From Prorocentrum cordatum (Eukaryota; Sar; Dinophyceae; Prorocentrales; Prorocentraceae), in the NCBI GenBank assembly GCA_963575745.1, contig CAUYUJ010005625.1, positions 63,146 through 127,145 of the forward strand: DNA of 64,000 nt. The letters run 5' to 3'. Shown piece after piece: positions 19,222 to 29,420 of this stretch (the first letter of the stretch is position 1; the number at the start of each line of letters is the position of its first letter). The translations under genes were made by a program, and so were the position numbers. The notes under the pieces were generated by a model. The model was not told where the DNA came from and made no database searches. It saw only the letters and a list, made by a program, of their open reading frames with translations.

Positions 19222-19500
19222 ATCGCGTCGTGAAACATCAGGGCGGGAGGTTTTTGCTAGTTTTCGGCCTCGGGGGGCCCTCGCCGGCCCTCAGGAGCGT
19301 CACAAAACGACTCGGAATTGAAAGCCGGTCCTGGGGAAAGGGTCGGGACTTCGGGGACGCCGTCCAGAAAAAAATCAGGACGTCGCACTTCTGGTGCCGA
19401 TACCGCTGCTCGTTCTGGAGAGCCCTCGTCGCCACGGCTGGATTCGCCTCGAACTCCTAGTCAGAGCGTGCCCCGGGCGAGGTCTGGAGGGTAGGGTATC
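19222..19500 (-). repeat. Family F3 TIR element, copy 5 (inverted), followed by a repeated AGCCCTCGTCGCCACGGCTG segment
   Basis: 19222-19385 contains the inverted F3 core (GGTTTTTGCTAGTTTTCGGC, CGACTCGGAATTGAAAG, GGACGTCGCACTT). It is followed at 19418-19490 by a copy of an ~75-bp segment (CTCGTCGCCACGGCTGGATT ... GGTCTGGAGG) that recurs at 33331, 34468, 34768 and 44041. Confidence 0.5.
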
Positions 19501-20124
19501 GGGCATCGGTGTTCTGTTGATCCCCGAACAGCCCACGAGACCCGACGTTGCAGCGAAAAGCCAACATGGCGGAGAATCACGGCTGGAACCCCGGACCCCA
19601 TCTGCCTGCCCCGTGCTCCCAGCTTGATCGATCTGTGAGGGTCCCAGGCTCCAGAACTCTGCGCAGGCGCCCAGCTCGGAGCACTTGCGGCACCGGGGCC
19701 CCTGAGCCCCACGGGCAACATCTGATCAGGCCTCGCTTTCGGACGCCCCGGCGCTCCGGCGCCGCTCCCGCAGCACCCTAGACGGTGCCCCTGTGCGGGC
19801 GTGCTTCGTGCTTCGCGCTGCGGACCCCTGAGCCCTGGCACCATCCAGACATGCCGAGACGACGTGTGCGTCGGTGATCACCACCCACCAAACCACCCCA
19901 ACCCAACCCGAAGGGTCAGATTTACCCTCGATTTCTAGTGGGGGGGGTCCAGGAACATCGAAAAACACCTATGGAGCCCATACCCCCCCCAACCCGAAAT
20001 TCGGGTCTTCGGGTTGGGTTGGGGTGGTCTGGTAAGTAGTCAGGTTAACGCAAGGGCGACGCGCACGCTCGGAAGCAACGTAGGATGAGCCCCTGGCGGG
20101 CGCTTTCTGACCAGACCGCTCGGG
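19500..20124. other. No supported gene
   Basis: A few small inverted repeats are visible, e.g. GGGTTGGG words near 19900-20030. A minus-strand frame of 265 codons (19969-20766) runs across this interval, F10 and the GTC tract; its content changes with the repeats, so it is not called. Confidence 0.3.
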
Positions 20125-20325
20125 AACGATACAGTAGGCACCCATGTCAAGAAACACCCTGTTTGCCTCCAGGGTGCCCTGGATTTCTTGGGTTTCGATG
20201 GCTTTGCGATGGAAAGCGTGACGCTCCCACATCGAAACTTGATGGACGTTCTGGGGTCTCAAGGTTGGGTATTCTTGTGGAAGGTTTCTTGTGGTCGGTT
20301 GTCTACTGTACGCCATTCCATGTGC
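20125..20325 (+). repeat. Dispersed repeat F10, copy 2, with short inverted ends
   Basis: It begins near TACAGTAGGCACCCATGTCA and ends near GTTGTCTACTGTA, so TACAGTAG(G)CA/TG(T)CTACTGTA form short TIRs. The interior (AAGAAACACCCTGTTTGCCT, GGACGTTCTGGGGTCTCAAG) matches 9490-9680 at about 80% by eye. Confidence 0.65.
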
Positions 20326-20400
20326 CCCTGAAATGTGTTTGATTTTGGGCGATTTCAGTTCTTTCGTAAGGAACCAGTCCTGCGCCGCGGTCTGACCGCT

Positions 20401-20590
20401 ATGTGGTCGCCGTCGCCGCCCCGTTGCCGTTTCGTCGCCGCTCGTCGTCTGGTCCAGTTTGTCGGTCTGGTGGCTATGTCGTCGCCGTCGCCGCCCCGTT
20501 GCCGTCTCGTGGCCGCCCGTCGTCTGGGTCTGCGTGTCGGTCTGGCGGATATGTCGTCGCAGTCGCCACCTCGTCGCCACAACAAAGACT
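20401..20590. repeat. 75-bp tandem repeat, about 2.5 units
   Basis: Units start at ATGTGGTCGCCGTCGCC (20401), ATGTCGTCGCCGTCGCC (20476) and ATGTCGTCGCAGTCGCC (20551), exactly 75 bp apart. Because 75 is divisible by three, the + strand reads as a 25-residue repeat (SPSPPRCR ... VAARRL). Most likely a minisatellite within GTC-rich sequence; a coding role is unproven. Confidence 0.65.
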
Positions 20591-20734
20591 GCACGACATC
20601 GATTCCCCTCCTGCAAAATTTGGGATATCTCCCCCTTCTCCAGGACTATCGCGACCCCCTTGAATAGTACAATTTGCACATGGATCGGCCCCGACGTTCG
20701 TTTTTTTAGATACGGGATTGTACAGGTCATATAG

Positions 20735-21440
20735 GAGAACACAATGTATATACGATCGTGCCCCATCGTTTCGTCTAAAGTTGAACGCGTGCCATCCCAG
20801 CGAAAACCCCCTTTTTTATCGCCCCTTCCTCAGGTATGTCAAATAATTACATGCGCGCGAATTCGTTTAATTACCACGAATCGTAATATTCAAACAACCG
20901 ATGCAACAAATGGGGCGCACTCCACCGACGCACGCGGCGTCGCGCGCGCAAGCTGGAATCTTTCAAACACTGGAGGTGTCGTACAGTATTTTCACTGCAT
21001 TCGACCAAGCGGGCCGCTCGCCCGCGCATGTCGAAATCATTCGAACGCCCTCGCGCGCCTGCTTGCATGGGAGCACGACCCTTCTCAAACAATACCACGC
21101 GGGCCATTCGCGCACGCCGGCCGCGCGCGCATGCCGATCTTTTTCTTCAAAACCGTCATCACCGACACGTCACCGACACGTGGACACCATCAGCGTCATG
21201 GGCGTGATCAGCATCGGCGCCGTCATTGGCCACACCGTCGCCATCGCTTCCATCGTCACCACCATCGTGTCTGCCGTTGTCGACGTCGCCATGACACCGC
21301 GCCCGCCCGAGTCACCGACTCGCGCTGTAGCACCCGCGCGTCAGCGCGGCCTGCGAAACGTGCTCGGAAATCCCCCGCGGTCAGCGCCACCGCGGCCGCG
21401 TCGGTCGCGCCAGAGTTGTTGGTCGCTCTGCGCGCGAGCT
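20735..21440 (+). repeat. Dispersed repeat R14, copy A (left of the retroelement)
   Basis: Shares in the same order with 30245-31010: a CAATGTATATACGATCGTGC segment, a GTCGCGCGCGCAAGCTGGAA-like segment, CAAGCGGGCCGCTCG, ACACGTGGACACCATCA, and a GGTCAGCGCCACCGCGGCCG end. A 395-codon frame (20744-21931) starts in it with MYIRSCPIV; the other copy encodes MYIRLCPIA and then diverges. A hydrophobic frame over VDTI..VISIGAVIG is open in all three copies. Whether any frame is genuine cannot be decided by eye. Confidence 0.65.
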
Positions 21441-21499
21441 TGCGCTCGTTAGTGTGGCTTCGGCAAGCGCCAGCCAGCACCGAACAGTCATCGCAATCG

Positions 21500-21840
21500 C
21501 CGCCGCATGGGCTTTGCGAGCCAAATTGCGGGTGGGTGGGTGGGATGCTTGCGCGATCACTGGGGCTGACAATTCACCAAGGCAAGTTTATTGTCAGCAC
21601 CACGTATGTTCTCCTTTCTACCGCTAATCTTGGATATCCCCCCCGAATTACGGACATCCTCGGGATCACGCAACGTACGAAGTATGAACTCACCGAGTCC
21701 CACGTGGACTCGGCATCGCCACCCCTCATCCCCGCCCAACAAAGCGATGGGCGCGCACCCATTGCTATCACGAATCGCCACACGGCAAGAATACATGGCA
21801 ACAAATTATGTCAAAGTCGACTCGCGAGCGTCGCCCCGTA
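21500..21840. other. Spacer between R14 copies
   Basis: It starts with GGGTGGGTGGGATG-like sequence (21528-21545), also found with small changes at 30085. The rest is unrecognised sequence of lower GC content and may belong to the R14 repeat. Confidence 0.35.
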
Positions 21841-22382
21841 CACATGCCGGAATCCTTCCGCAACGACGAACGACCCTGTCAGGACGTCAAGATTGAGTTC
21901 CCCTCCCCGACCACATGCTCAACACAGCTGACCTGGCAACACCGCTTTTAAAAAACAAGTATGAGCCTGCGTTTTTGCGAATTTTCATCAAATGCAACCA
22001 AGCGGGGCGCTCGCGCGCGCATGTTGGAATCATTCGAACGCCTTTGCGCGTTTGTTTGGGGTGGCGACTTCTGTCTCAGAATAAGATGTGGGCCATTTGC
22101 GTCCGTCGGCCGCGCGCGCATGTAGAAAAACCGTCTCAAAACATTAATTGACGACGCGTGGACACCATCATCATCGGCGTGATCAGCATCGGCACCGTCA
22201 TTGGCCTCGCCGTCGTCATCGACACCATCGCCACCAGCATCGCTACTAACATCGTCGTGTCCGCAGCTGTCGGCGTCGCAATGATACCGCGCCCGCCCGA
22301 AACACGGACTCGCACTGAAGCGCCTTCGCGCCATCGCGGCATGCAATACGCGAAGGGAAGCCCCTGGCGGTCGGCCCCACCG
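21840..22382 (+). repeat. Dispersed repeat R14, copy B, interrupted at its right end
   Basis: It contains ACATGCCGGAATCCTTCCGC, CGCGCGCATGTTGGAATCAT, GTGGACACCATCATCATCGG and GAAGCCCCTGGCGGTCGGCC as in copies A and C. Homology stops at about 22382, just before TGTGTATGGAACCCGTG, where the retroelement appears to begin. Confidence 0.65.
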
Positions 22383-22578
22383 TGTGTATGGAACCCGTGT
22401 AATACCCTCATATATACTCCTTATCCTTACCTCTCCCGCACCTGGCCGTTTGGGCTCAGGTACTGAGTTGGAGCGATCGTACCTTGATCGCTTGGGAGGG
22501 AAAGATATCCATCTATCCCTCCATCTCTCTACCAACGGATCAGGGGTTCTGTACTCTTGTACTTCAACCCCATACACA
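22383..22578 (+). repeat. Possible 5' LTR of the copia-like element
   Basis: The start TGTGTATGG and the end CATACACA give TGTG...CACA terminal inversions typical of LTRs, and R14 homology stops exactly at the left end. The ~196 bp includes CATATATACTCC (about 22408), which could be a TATA-like promoter. GGTTATCAGCCC follows directly (22579) in primer-binding-site position; the tRNA is not identified. No second copy occurs in the window, so this rests on position and termini alone. Confidence 0.35.
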
Positions 22579-22642
22579 GGTTATCAGCCCTTTAACGCTC
22601 ACCTTCACCGACTCGCCCGCGGTGACCTTGCATGCGAGCCCA

Positions 22643-23630
22643 ATGGAGCCGCTTCGGCGCATGCGCCGTAAGGGTTCCATTGGGGCTTCGCGTCCAAGCT
22701 CTCCCACGGTGCGACGGCTCGGTGACGAGTTGGAGAGCATTAGTGCGGACTGTGTTGGTGTCCCCGATACCCCCCCCAGCTCCCGAGGACCCGAGGCGCG
22801 TCTAGCTGCTGAACTTCGCCGCAGCGCCGCCCGCGGGGGGACAGGAGAAGGAGTAGGAACAGGAAGGAAGGAGTTTCACACGCCGACCTTTGATCCTCCC
22901 TCCCCTTCCCCGTCGGGAGCAATCCCAACCGCGTCAGGCGAAAGCCTTACCGGTCTCGATACTCCAGGGCGCTTCCGCGCTAACCGCCGATGGACCTCAG
23001 GTGCTGGAACCCCCAGCCCTGCGACCGTCCCTGTGGCGGAGCACGTAGCTACCTTCGAGGAACTCAGTAGACCAGTGTCGGCACAGCCACAGACGCGGTA
23101 CCCCAAGGTATCATCGGATGAGACATCACACACACATGGTCCGAGTCGCAGCTCGTCCGCGCGCAACCGCCGTGGAGCCCCGGGCCCATGCGGCGAGCGC
23201 AGGTCGAGCCCGCGTACTGCCTCTCAGAGGCCATGCACTCCCCGCGACAGGGGACACAGGGAAGCTGACGCTCCCCACCTCTCCATCTCAGACGACCAGC
23301 TGGCGGAGACGTCCGCCGCAGGTGACATAGCTGAGCTCAGAGACCAGGTTGAAACCTTCGTGTCCAGCCAATACTCTGGACTACTACAGAGCGTTCAGAC
23401 GAACGCCACTGATACTGCAGCCATACGTCGCGATCTTGACGGCGCCTTAGGGATCATCGATTCCAGGATCGCCGAAGATAGACGCATCATAGGAGAACTG
23501 CAGTACCAGGTTGATCGTGAGGTGTCACACTCAGGTGAACGAACGGCGATGGTCGAGAACCTGCGCAACTATCTCGCGCAGATGGAGCAACAACTTGTGA
23601 TCGTACGCGACACAGGCATTTCTGCGGTCA
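22643..23630 (+). CDS. Retroelement Gag, N-terminal part (interrupted by a frameshift)
   Basis: I chose ATG 22643 (MEPLRRMRRKGSIGAS), about 65 nt after the putative LTR; an upstream TTG-initiated extension of the same frame is unlikely. The first ~230 residues are S/P/R-rich and the last ~100 (DIAELRDQVETFVSS onward) are predicted coiled coil. At about 23620-23632 the frame leaves the coiled-coil register and stops at 23740, while another frame continues the helical pattern, so a one-base indel or sequencing error is likely. Gag would assemble the particle and bind the element RNA. Confidence 0.7.
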
Positions 23631-26193
23631 GGATTTACACGATGAGATCCACGACCAGCTCCGTAACCGACCAACCCCAACCGAGGCCACAGACCTCGGC
23701 GACGTTCAGTCTCAGATCAATGATCTTCGATCTTACCTAGACCACACTACGGCGACGCTTCGTACCGAAGCACACGCAAACTCGTCGAACCTGATCGACA
23801 TGTTGCAGCGTACTGAGAGAGTCATCACTCAAAGGCTTGATGCGACCAACGCTGTCGTGCAGCCACTCGCTAACCGGATCTCTGACATAGAGCAGCGTTT
23901 CCCTGGTGTACAGGACGCCCTGGCAGAGTTGCGTGTCGGACGAGCCCAGACTGATCAGCTGGATTCTCCTCCCACGGTTTACGATTTCGCCCGCCTCACT
24001 GACAGGTTGCAGGAGGTTGAGAAGGCGGCGGACCACACGCAGTTAGAGCTCTCCCAGGTTATTCATGAAAGAGATACTGAGAAGGTACGTGTAGAGAGTT
24101 ACCTCGCACGTCTGGAAAGCGAAGTGGAGGCACAAAGCGCCCGTCTCCGAGCATGCGAGCATCGACTTGATCGGTATTCACAACGTTCTCGGGATACTGA
24201 TGAGTACACACGCCAAAAGGTGGGTCAAATACAAGAAGACATGACGAGCTGGACGAATCAGCTGATCGACCACACTAACGACACCAACATTCACCTTCGA
24301 CCTGCAGCCGACCCGCACAGGCCGACGGCAGCGTCCGCCGAAGCACCACAAGCTTCAGCAGGACAACAACGACGTACATCTCCAGGAGCAGCCTCCGCGG
24401 CAGTTTCTGCACAGACACGACATGTGTCTCCTGTGCGCACAGAACCAACCATCGACGGTGCACCGATACCCTCACAACCAGTGTCTGCGGTGTCGGTGCA
24501 TACAACGACGCCTATCAAGGAGTCAGACACCGTTCGAGTACCTGTCTTGCCTAAGATCACGCAGCTGCTGGAATGGCAGCAAAGAGTGCGAAAGAACTTC
24601 GGGGCCGCCTCAGGGCGACCATCCAAAGCATTCGCCTTCCTATGCGTGGCAGAACAGCCCGAATGTACATTCGAGGATTTACAAGACAGTGGAGACTTTG
24701 AGAGCATCGATTGCAAACTCGCAACCGCTCTGAGCGACATCTTATCCTCAGACTTACGCTACCAAATCAGGCTCATCGAGACCAGAGAGCACAAAGCAGG
24801 ACGCATGCTCAAAGGACGCCAGATATACTGGCATATCCTACAGTCCTACAAAGTGACAGACGTCGACGACGACCTGCACGATTTCGAGCGCCTTAAAGAA
24901 CTGAGGATGAGAGACGAAGATTTGCAACGTTTCATTACCGATTGGGACGCCTTACTCTTGGAATGCCGAGAAGTACCCGATCCAAAGATATTGGAATCGC
25001 TATTCCGCACACAGATTCGTAGACATGCATGGATGAAACAAGACATGTACGAGTACCAGCGCATGAAGATGAGCGACCCGAATCGTACCTACGGTTGGCT
25101 TCGACAGCGTGTCCTGGACATACTGGAGATTAAACAATTGGAGAAGAATCAAAACAAGCTACGGTACGAACACGAGACACGATCTCAGGTCAACGTGTGC
25201 GTTGCATGGAAGAAAGGCAATTGTCGCAATGGTGAACGGTGCAAGGCTTTACATACATATTCCAGGGATTGGAAGAACAACAAATCTTCCAGAACATCAA
25301 CGGCTGGTGGCAACCCCCGCCGTAGTATGTCCACTCCTGCGAATCACAAGAAGCCAGCATCAAGGCCATTCTGCTTCGATTTTGCCAAGCGCAACACATG
25401 CACCAGAGGTGATAAGTGTAACTACCCGCACGTCGCACAGTGCAAGGATTTCGCACAGAACAAGTGCACAAAAGGCGACAAATGCAAATACGCTCATCTC
25501 GCACCTGGTGCAAAGACTCCTGAACGAAGCCCGAGTCGACCGCGGACTTCCAGCCAGGACAGCCGTGGCCGATCGCCATCCCGCGGATCAGGAAGCCAAC
25601 GGTCTTCACAACGCGGGGGGTTTCGCTACGCAAGCGATTCACGACAGGGACGTGACAACCGACGCCAATACGACCGATCCCGTTCGACATCCAGGAGGTC
25701 CCAAGACTCTCGCAGCCAATCGAGAAGTCGTTACGACAGATCTTCGAGATCTACCTCCCGAGGACGAGACAATCGTGGCGGCGGACGCGGCAGTCCACGC
25801 GGCCGTGATAGATCATATGGCAGTGACAAAGGACGTGGCAAGCGGTATCCGAGCCGCGGATCGTCCCGTGGTTCACCCAACACTAGAGCACGTTCTCCTG
25901 CCAACTTTAGACATTCACGCCGTTCAGACCGCAGTTACGTCATCCGCGACAAGACCCTCATGGCCAACACCAAGGCCACAGCGACATCTACCAAGATACG
26001 TCGTCGGATACGCTTCGACGTACGCAACGTGGACTACTATTTCCATACCATATCTGGCAGAGCCAGACTGGACAAGTGGAAAGAGCTGCCGAATGAAGGT
26101 GACATCGTCAAAGTACCAGATCCATTACCACAAAAATGGTGGGATGATAGTGCAGAGGCCTTACGAGAATGTCAAAAAGAGGCACAACTATGA
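23620..26193 (+). CDS. Retroelement Gag, main part, with three CCCH zinc fingers and an SR-rich tail
   Basis: The frame is open from about 23581; the first ATG is 23800. Residues after that ATG: coiled coil to ~150, variable T/P/A-rich linker, Gag core (~240-450; WQQRVRKNFGAASGRPSKAFAF, LRYQIRLIETREHKAGRM), then three CCCH fingers: CVAWKKGNCRNGERCKALH (CX7CX5CX3H), CFDFAKRNTCTRGDKCNYPH (CX8CX5CX3H) and CKDFAQNKCTKGDKCKYAH (CX7CX5CX3H). A ~150-residue tail is SR, RGG and RD rich. Copia Gag usually carries one CCHC knuckle, so three CCCH fingers plus an SR domain are atypical. The frame ends at UGA 26191-26193; the next frame continues in the same phase. Confidence 0.8.
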   Translation, partial: FCGQDLHDEIHDQLRNRPTPTEATDLGDVQSQINDLRSYLDHTTATLRTEAHANSSNLIDMLQRTERVITQRLDATNAVVQPLANRISDIEQRFPGVQDALAELRVGRAQTDQLDSPPTVYDFARLTDRLQEVEKAADHTQLELSQVIHERDTEKVRVESYLARLESEVEAQSARLRACEHRLDRYSQRSRDTDEYTRQKVGQIQEDMTSWTNQLIDHTNDTNIHLRPAADPHRPTAASAEAPQASAGQQRRTSPGAASAAVSAQTRHVSPVRTEPTIDGAPIPSQPVSAVSVHTTTPIKESDTVRVPVLPKITQLLEWQQRVRKNFGAASGRPSKAFAFLCVAEQPECTFEDLQDSGDFESIDCKLATALSDILSSDLRYQIRLIETREHKAGRMLKGRQIYWHILQSYKVTDVDDDLHDFERLKELRMRDEDLQRFITDWDALLLECREVPDPKILESLFRTQIRRHAWMKQDMYEYQRMKMSDPNRTYGWLRQRVLDILEIKQLEKNQNKLRYEHETRSQVNVCVAWKKGNCRNGERCKALHTYSRDWKNNKSSRTSTAGGNPRRSMSTPANHKKPASRPFCFDFAKRNTCTRGDKCNYPHVAQCKDFAQNKCTKGDKCKYAHLAPGAKTPERSPSRPRTSSQDSRGRSPSRGSGSQRSSQRGGFRYASDSRQGRDNRRQYDRSRSTSRRSQDSRSQSRSRYDRSSRSTSRGRDNRGGGRGSPRGRDRSYGSDKGRGKRYPSRGSSRGSPNTRARSPANFRHSRRSDRSYVIRDKTLMANTKATATSTKIRRRIRFDVRNVDYYFHTISGRARLDKWKELPNEGDIVKVPDPLPQKWWDDSAEALRECQKEAQL

Positions 26194-29100
26194 TACGACG
26201 AACTGTACGACTACCGACACAACAAAGAGTCGGTGGCCACACCAATTGCGATCCGAAAGCATGACGACACTGTCAAGCAGTCATCAGAGACTGCCCAGAC
26301 GACAACAACGACAAAGCAGGTCGACACTCCACGCTCGACTGCAGCATTGACAAGGTCTTGGGTTCTTGACAGTGGTTCTGCCCATCATATTCAGGGAAAA
26401 CATGAACTTACGCGGACCGAGTCGGATCGCATATCTATTCGCGAAGAGCATATTCTGGAAACTGCAAATGGTGATCGTACCGTCAACGAGCACTACGACA
26501 TACGGCTACCCGAAGTTGGACTGCATAGTTCAGCCCTTGCTTTACCAGACTGCCCATCATTACTATCAGTTGGAAAATTGATCGAGGTTGATGGCTTTCG
26601 ACAGCTTTGGGATCCTGAGCTGGGCTACATGCTTCAGGATCCGGGGGGCCAATGGTATCAGATTCCAGTCAACAATCGAGTGCCAGAGTTACGACTCGAC
26701 GACTTAACGCGGATACCACCACCACGTTTATGCACTTCGTCAGCACCCCGCCGTCGTCAGCGAAAGCGTTCATCCGCCCGCTGTAACGACACTTGTTGGT
26801 GCTGCAAAACTACAGAGCAACCAACCACTGCAGACGAGCTACGACCCCACATAGGGACCTGCCCCAAGAGACCACATGTCGGAGAGGGAGGAGGAGCACG
26901 GACCATCACGGTCGAAGAACCTCCCGACACAAGAACAGACGAGACCAACGTGGACACTACCACCGACTCGCCTACGTCTCAGATGCAGTGTTCTCCTCCA
27001 CAATGCGGGGGGTTCGATATAGCTCAAGCAGACAACGACATACCGACAGAGACACCCACACGAACGCATCCAGACAACGATCGAGTTCTGCCCAACAGAC
27101 AAAAGAAACCGATCGACCCGATGCATTACATGACTCACAGCCCAAAACATCCCGACTGTGAGATCTGTTCTCGTACGATGGCACAGAATGCCCCGTGTAG
27201 ACGACAGCACAAACCACATCCACCGGCAGACGCCACCGAAGAGGATAACGCCTACGAACCTTTTGTCCCGAAGAAGTTCGGTGAAGCTCTAACTGCCGAC
27301 CATATCGTACTGGCCAAAGACGATGCCGCGGACAAACATGGCGACAAATATGCACTTGTTGTCCTTGACAGATATACTGGCATCTTCATGGCCTACCCAG
27401 CGCTACACAAAGACGCAGCTACTACAAAGGCATCCTTTCAACAGTTCATCGCCGCGAACGATGAGGTGAAGCATATCTACACAGACAATTCTGGAGAGCT
27501 TCAGAAAGCTTGCCGCCAATTGGGATGGAGACACGACACGAGTACGCCACATCGTCCACAGACAAATGGATTGATTGAGCGCGTTGTCAAAATTGTCATC
27601 CTTGGTACCAGAGCTGTGTTACATATGTCTGGTCTGGGACACGAATGGTGGAAAGAGGCCATGCAAGCCTTTTGCTGTGGACACAACTTTGTGCATACAT
27701 CCACGGGCGTCGCTGCCCTCAACGAGGAGCATGCAGAAAAGACAGCTCATGAAATAAGATTTGGCGAAAGCTTTCCTGGGCACTGCATACCATTCGGTGC
27801 TCGGATATTTTGGAAATGCCTCAACCCCGAGATTAACAACGAGACTGCAAAATTTAAAGAAAATACTCGGGAAGGGTTATTCATGGGGTACCACTTACAC
27901 TCTGGTGGACGATGGTCAGGTGACTACCTTGTTTTGGACACGGCTACATACGCCAAGAACCCTGATGGTGATCTGTGTCATGTGCACAGAGTCAAAGACA
28001 TCATCATCCCCGATGGCAAGTTCACCTACCCCGTGAAAGATGGTACTCTACGACATCATAACCCTGAGGCACACGACGAGGTGAAGGCATCTACTTCTCG
28101 CCCCTTGGGTGACAAGCCAATGCCTGATCCTCCACTTTCTTACCCTAAAGAATGGGATGATCCGTCTATGATGACGAAGGAAGATAACGCTATTGATATC
28201 CAGACATCGGCTTCTGAAGTTGCTGCACCAGCGCCGGAGCCAGACTACTGGGAACAGCGTGGATATTGCGTCATCAGACACATTCGTACCCCAAGAAAGA
28301 AACTATTCATCCCAACGGACGACGTCATGAATATACCAGTACCTGTTGACCAACTCGACGTGACACGAGATTTCAAAACGACTTCTACGTTCGAGGGCGA
28401 AAGTAACTTCCGAGATGTTTGGGATGGTGTTAGCGCCAACGACCACAGGGAGCTGAGCGAGCCGTGGACAGGCACGATTCAGTTCTATGAGCTTCCAAAA
28501 ATAACGCCAGACGGCAAAATGGTGGTTCGTGGACGCGAGACACGTGTGCAGACTACGACACGTCCTGATCACGTTCTTCCCGAGCATTGGAAAACACTTT
28601 CCCGTGGACAGCAAAAGAAAGAAATCGATTACGCCAACGACGTTAAACGAGCCCGTGAGATTCGTGATCGTGCTGCATTGAGAGTGTGGACAAGACAGGA
28701 TAAACAGGTCAACAATTTCCGTACTACTACATCAGGCGGACCCACATGGAATACTGTGGAACGACGGATTACATACGACACTGACAATGGCGACGTCATC
28801 CGCGACGAGAATGTCAAAGGCGTGACAAACAAAGAAATACTGTATGCCAAATTACCTGGTGGGCCACGTGACATTACCACGGTACTATACTACCGTCAAC
28901 TACCACAACAGCACGATGGAGAAGAACGTGCTTTGGTATTTGTGGATAATGAAGGAACCGACTTTGGGACTTTGAACCCGCTCATACGCAAGTTCACCCA
29001 GTCGGTAGCAATACCAACCATGCCACGTGAGACCAACTACATGCCGGCACACAGAGATAAAATACCAGATTCGACATGGTCACGCCCAGCATTAGTTACC

Positions 29101-29245
29101 AGAAACCTGAATAAGAAAGAAGTTGCCGCAGAACCACGTGCACAAGAACCCCTACAAAAAGAATACGAGAGAAGGGAAACGAAACAAACATGGATGTTGG
29201 AGACTGTGGCAGAAAAAGCTGACATTGAGTCACAAGCTATTCGCA
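26194..29245 (+). CDS. Retroelement Pol: protease and integrase (truncated, no RT)
   Basis: In phase with Gag after a single UGA at 26191. No ATG occurs before about residue 140, so Pol could only be made as a Gag-Pol fusion. Visible in order: SWVLDSGSAHHIQG (aspartic protease, DSG), a gag-pre-integrase-like zinc motif (HYMTHSPKHPDCEIC), integrase core with D in ADHIVLAKDD, D in YTDNSGE, and E in TNGLIERV (about 30 residues after the second D, slightly short), then FGARIFWKC and a long region without known motifs. No reverse transcriptase or RNase H. The frame stays open to 30165, but from about 29245 it is R14 repeat and GTC microsatellite. A partner element would have to supply RT. Confidence 0.85.
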
Positions 29246-29420
29246 ATGGCGCACGCGCGCGTGTCGCGCGTCGTCGCGCGCGCATGCCGGAATCCTTCAA
29301 AAACCCTAGGTTTCGGAGGAATTTCAAAATCGAGTGTCCAAAAAACTTACGAAATCACATGGTTTCGCAACACGGATTTTCAACAAAAGCGTGCGCGCGC
29401 GCTTTTGCGTCGTCGTCGCC
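29245..29420 (+). repeat. R14 fragment at the retroelement 3' junction
   Basis: GCGCACGCGCGCG...CGCGCGCATGCCGGAATCCT followed by a run ending GCGTGCGCGCGCGCTTTTGCG matches parts of R14 copies A, B and C (compare 21840 and 30520). It marks the point where Pol sequence stops. Confidence 0.55.

Larger units (their letters stand above)
22383..29245 (+). mobile_element. Ty1/copia-like LTR retrotransposon, 5' part; lacks reverse transcriptase
   Basis: The element reads left to right: possible 5' LTR, Gag with coiled coil, three CCCH zinc fingers and an SR-rich tail, then Pol with DSGSAHH protease motif, an HHCC-like zinc region and DDE integrase. A frameshift within Gag (about 23625) and an in-frame UGA between Gag and Pol break the reading. 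Coding similarity ends at about 29245 in a GCGCGC-rich R14 sequence, before any reverse transcriptase (no YVDD-like motif) or RNase H, and no 3' LTR is seen. Base composition is clearly less GC-rich than the host gene at 15.6 kb. The order protease-integrase before RT is that of Ty1/copia (Pseudoviridae). Probably an inactive, 3'-truncated copy. Confidence 0.85.

Noticed and set aside
20744-21931. 395-codon + strand frame in R14 copy A
   Set aside because: Not retained in copy C beyond the first residues, H/R-rich through CATCGTCACC repeats, and no domain. Kept only as a question under the R14 finding.
22579-22592. Initiator-tRNA primer binding site
   Set aside because: GGTTATCAGCCC resembles but does not match the usual copia-type site (TGGTATCAGAGC); without tRNA sequences it cannot be assigned, so it is only mentioned with the LTR.
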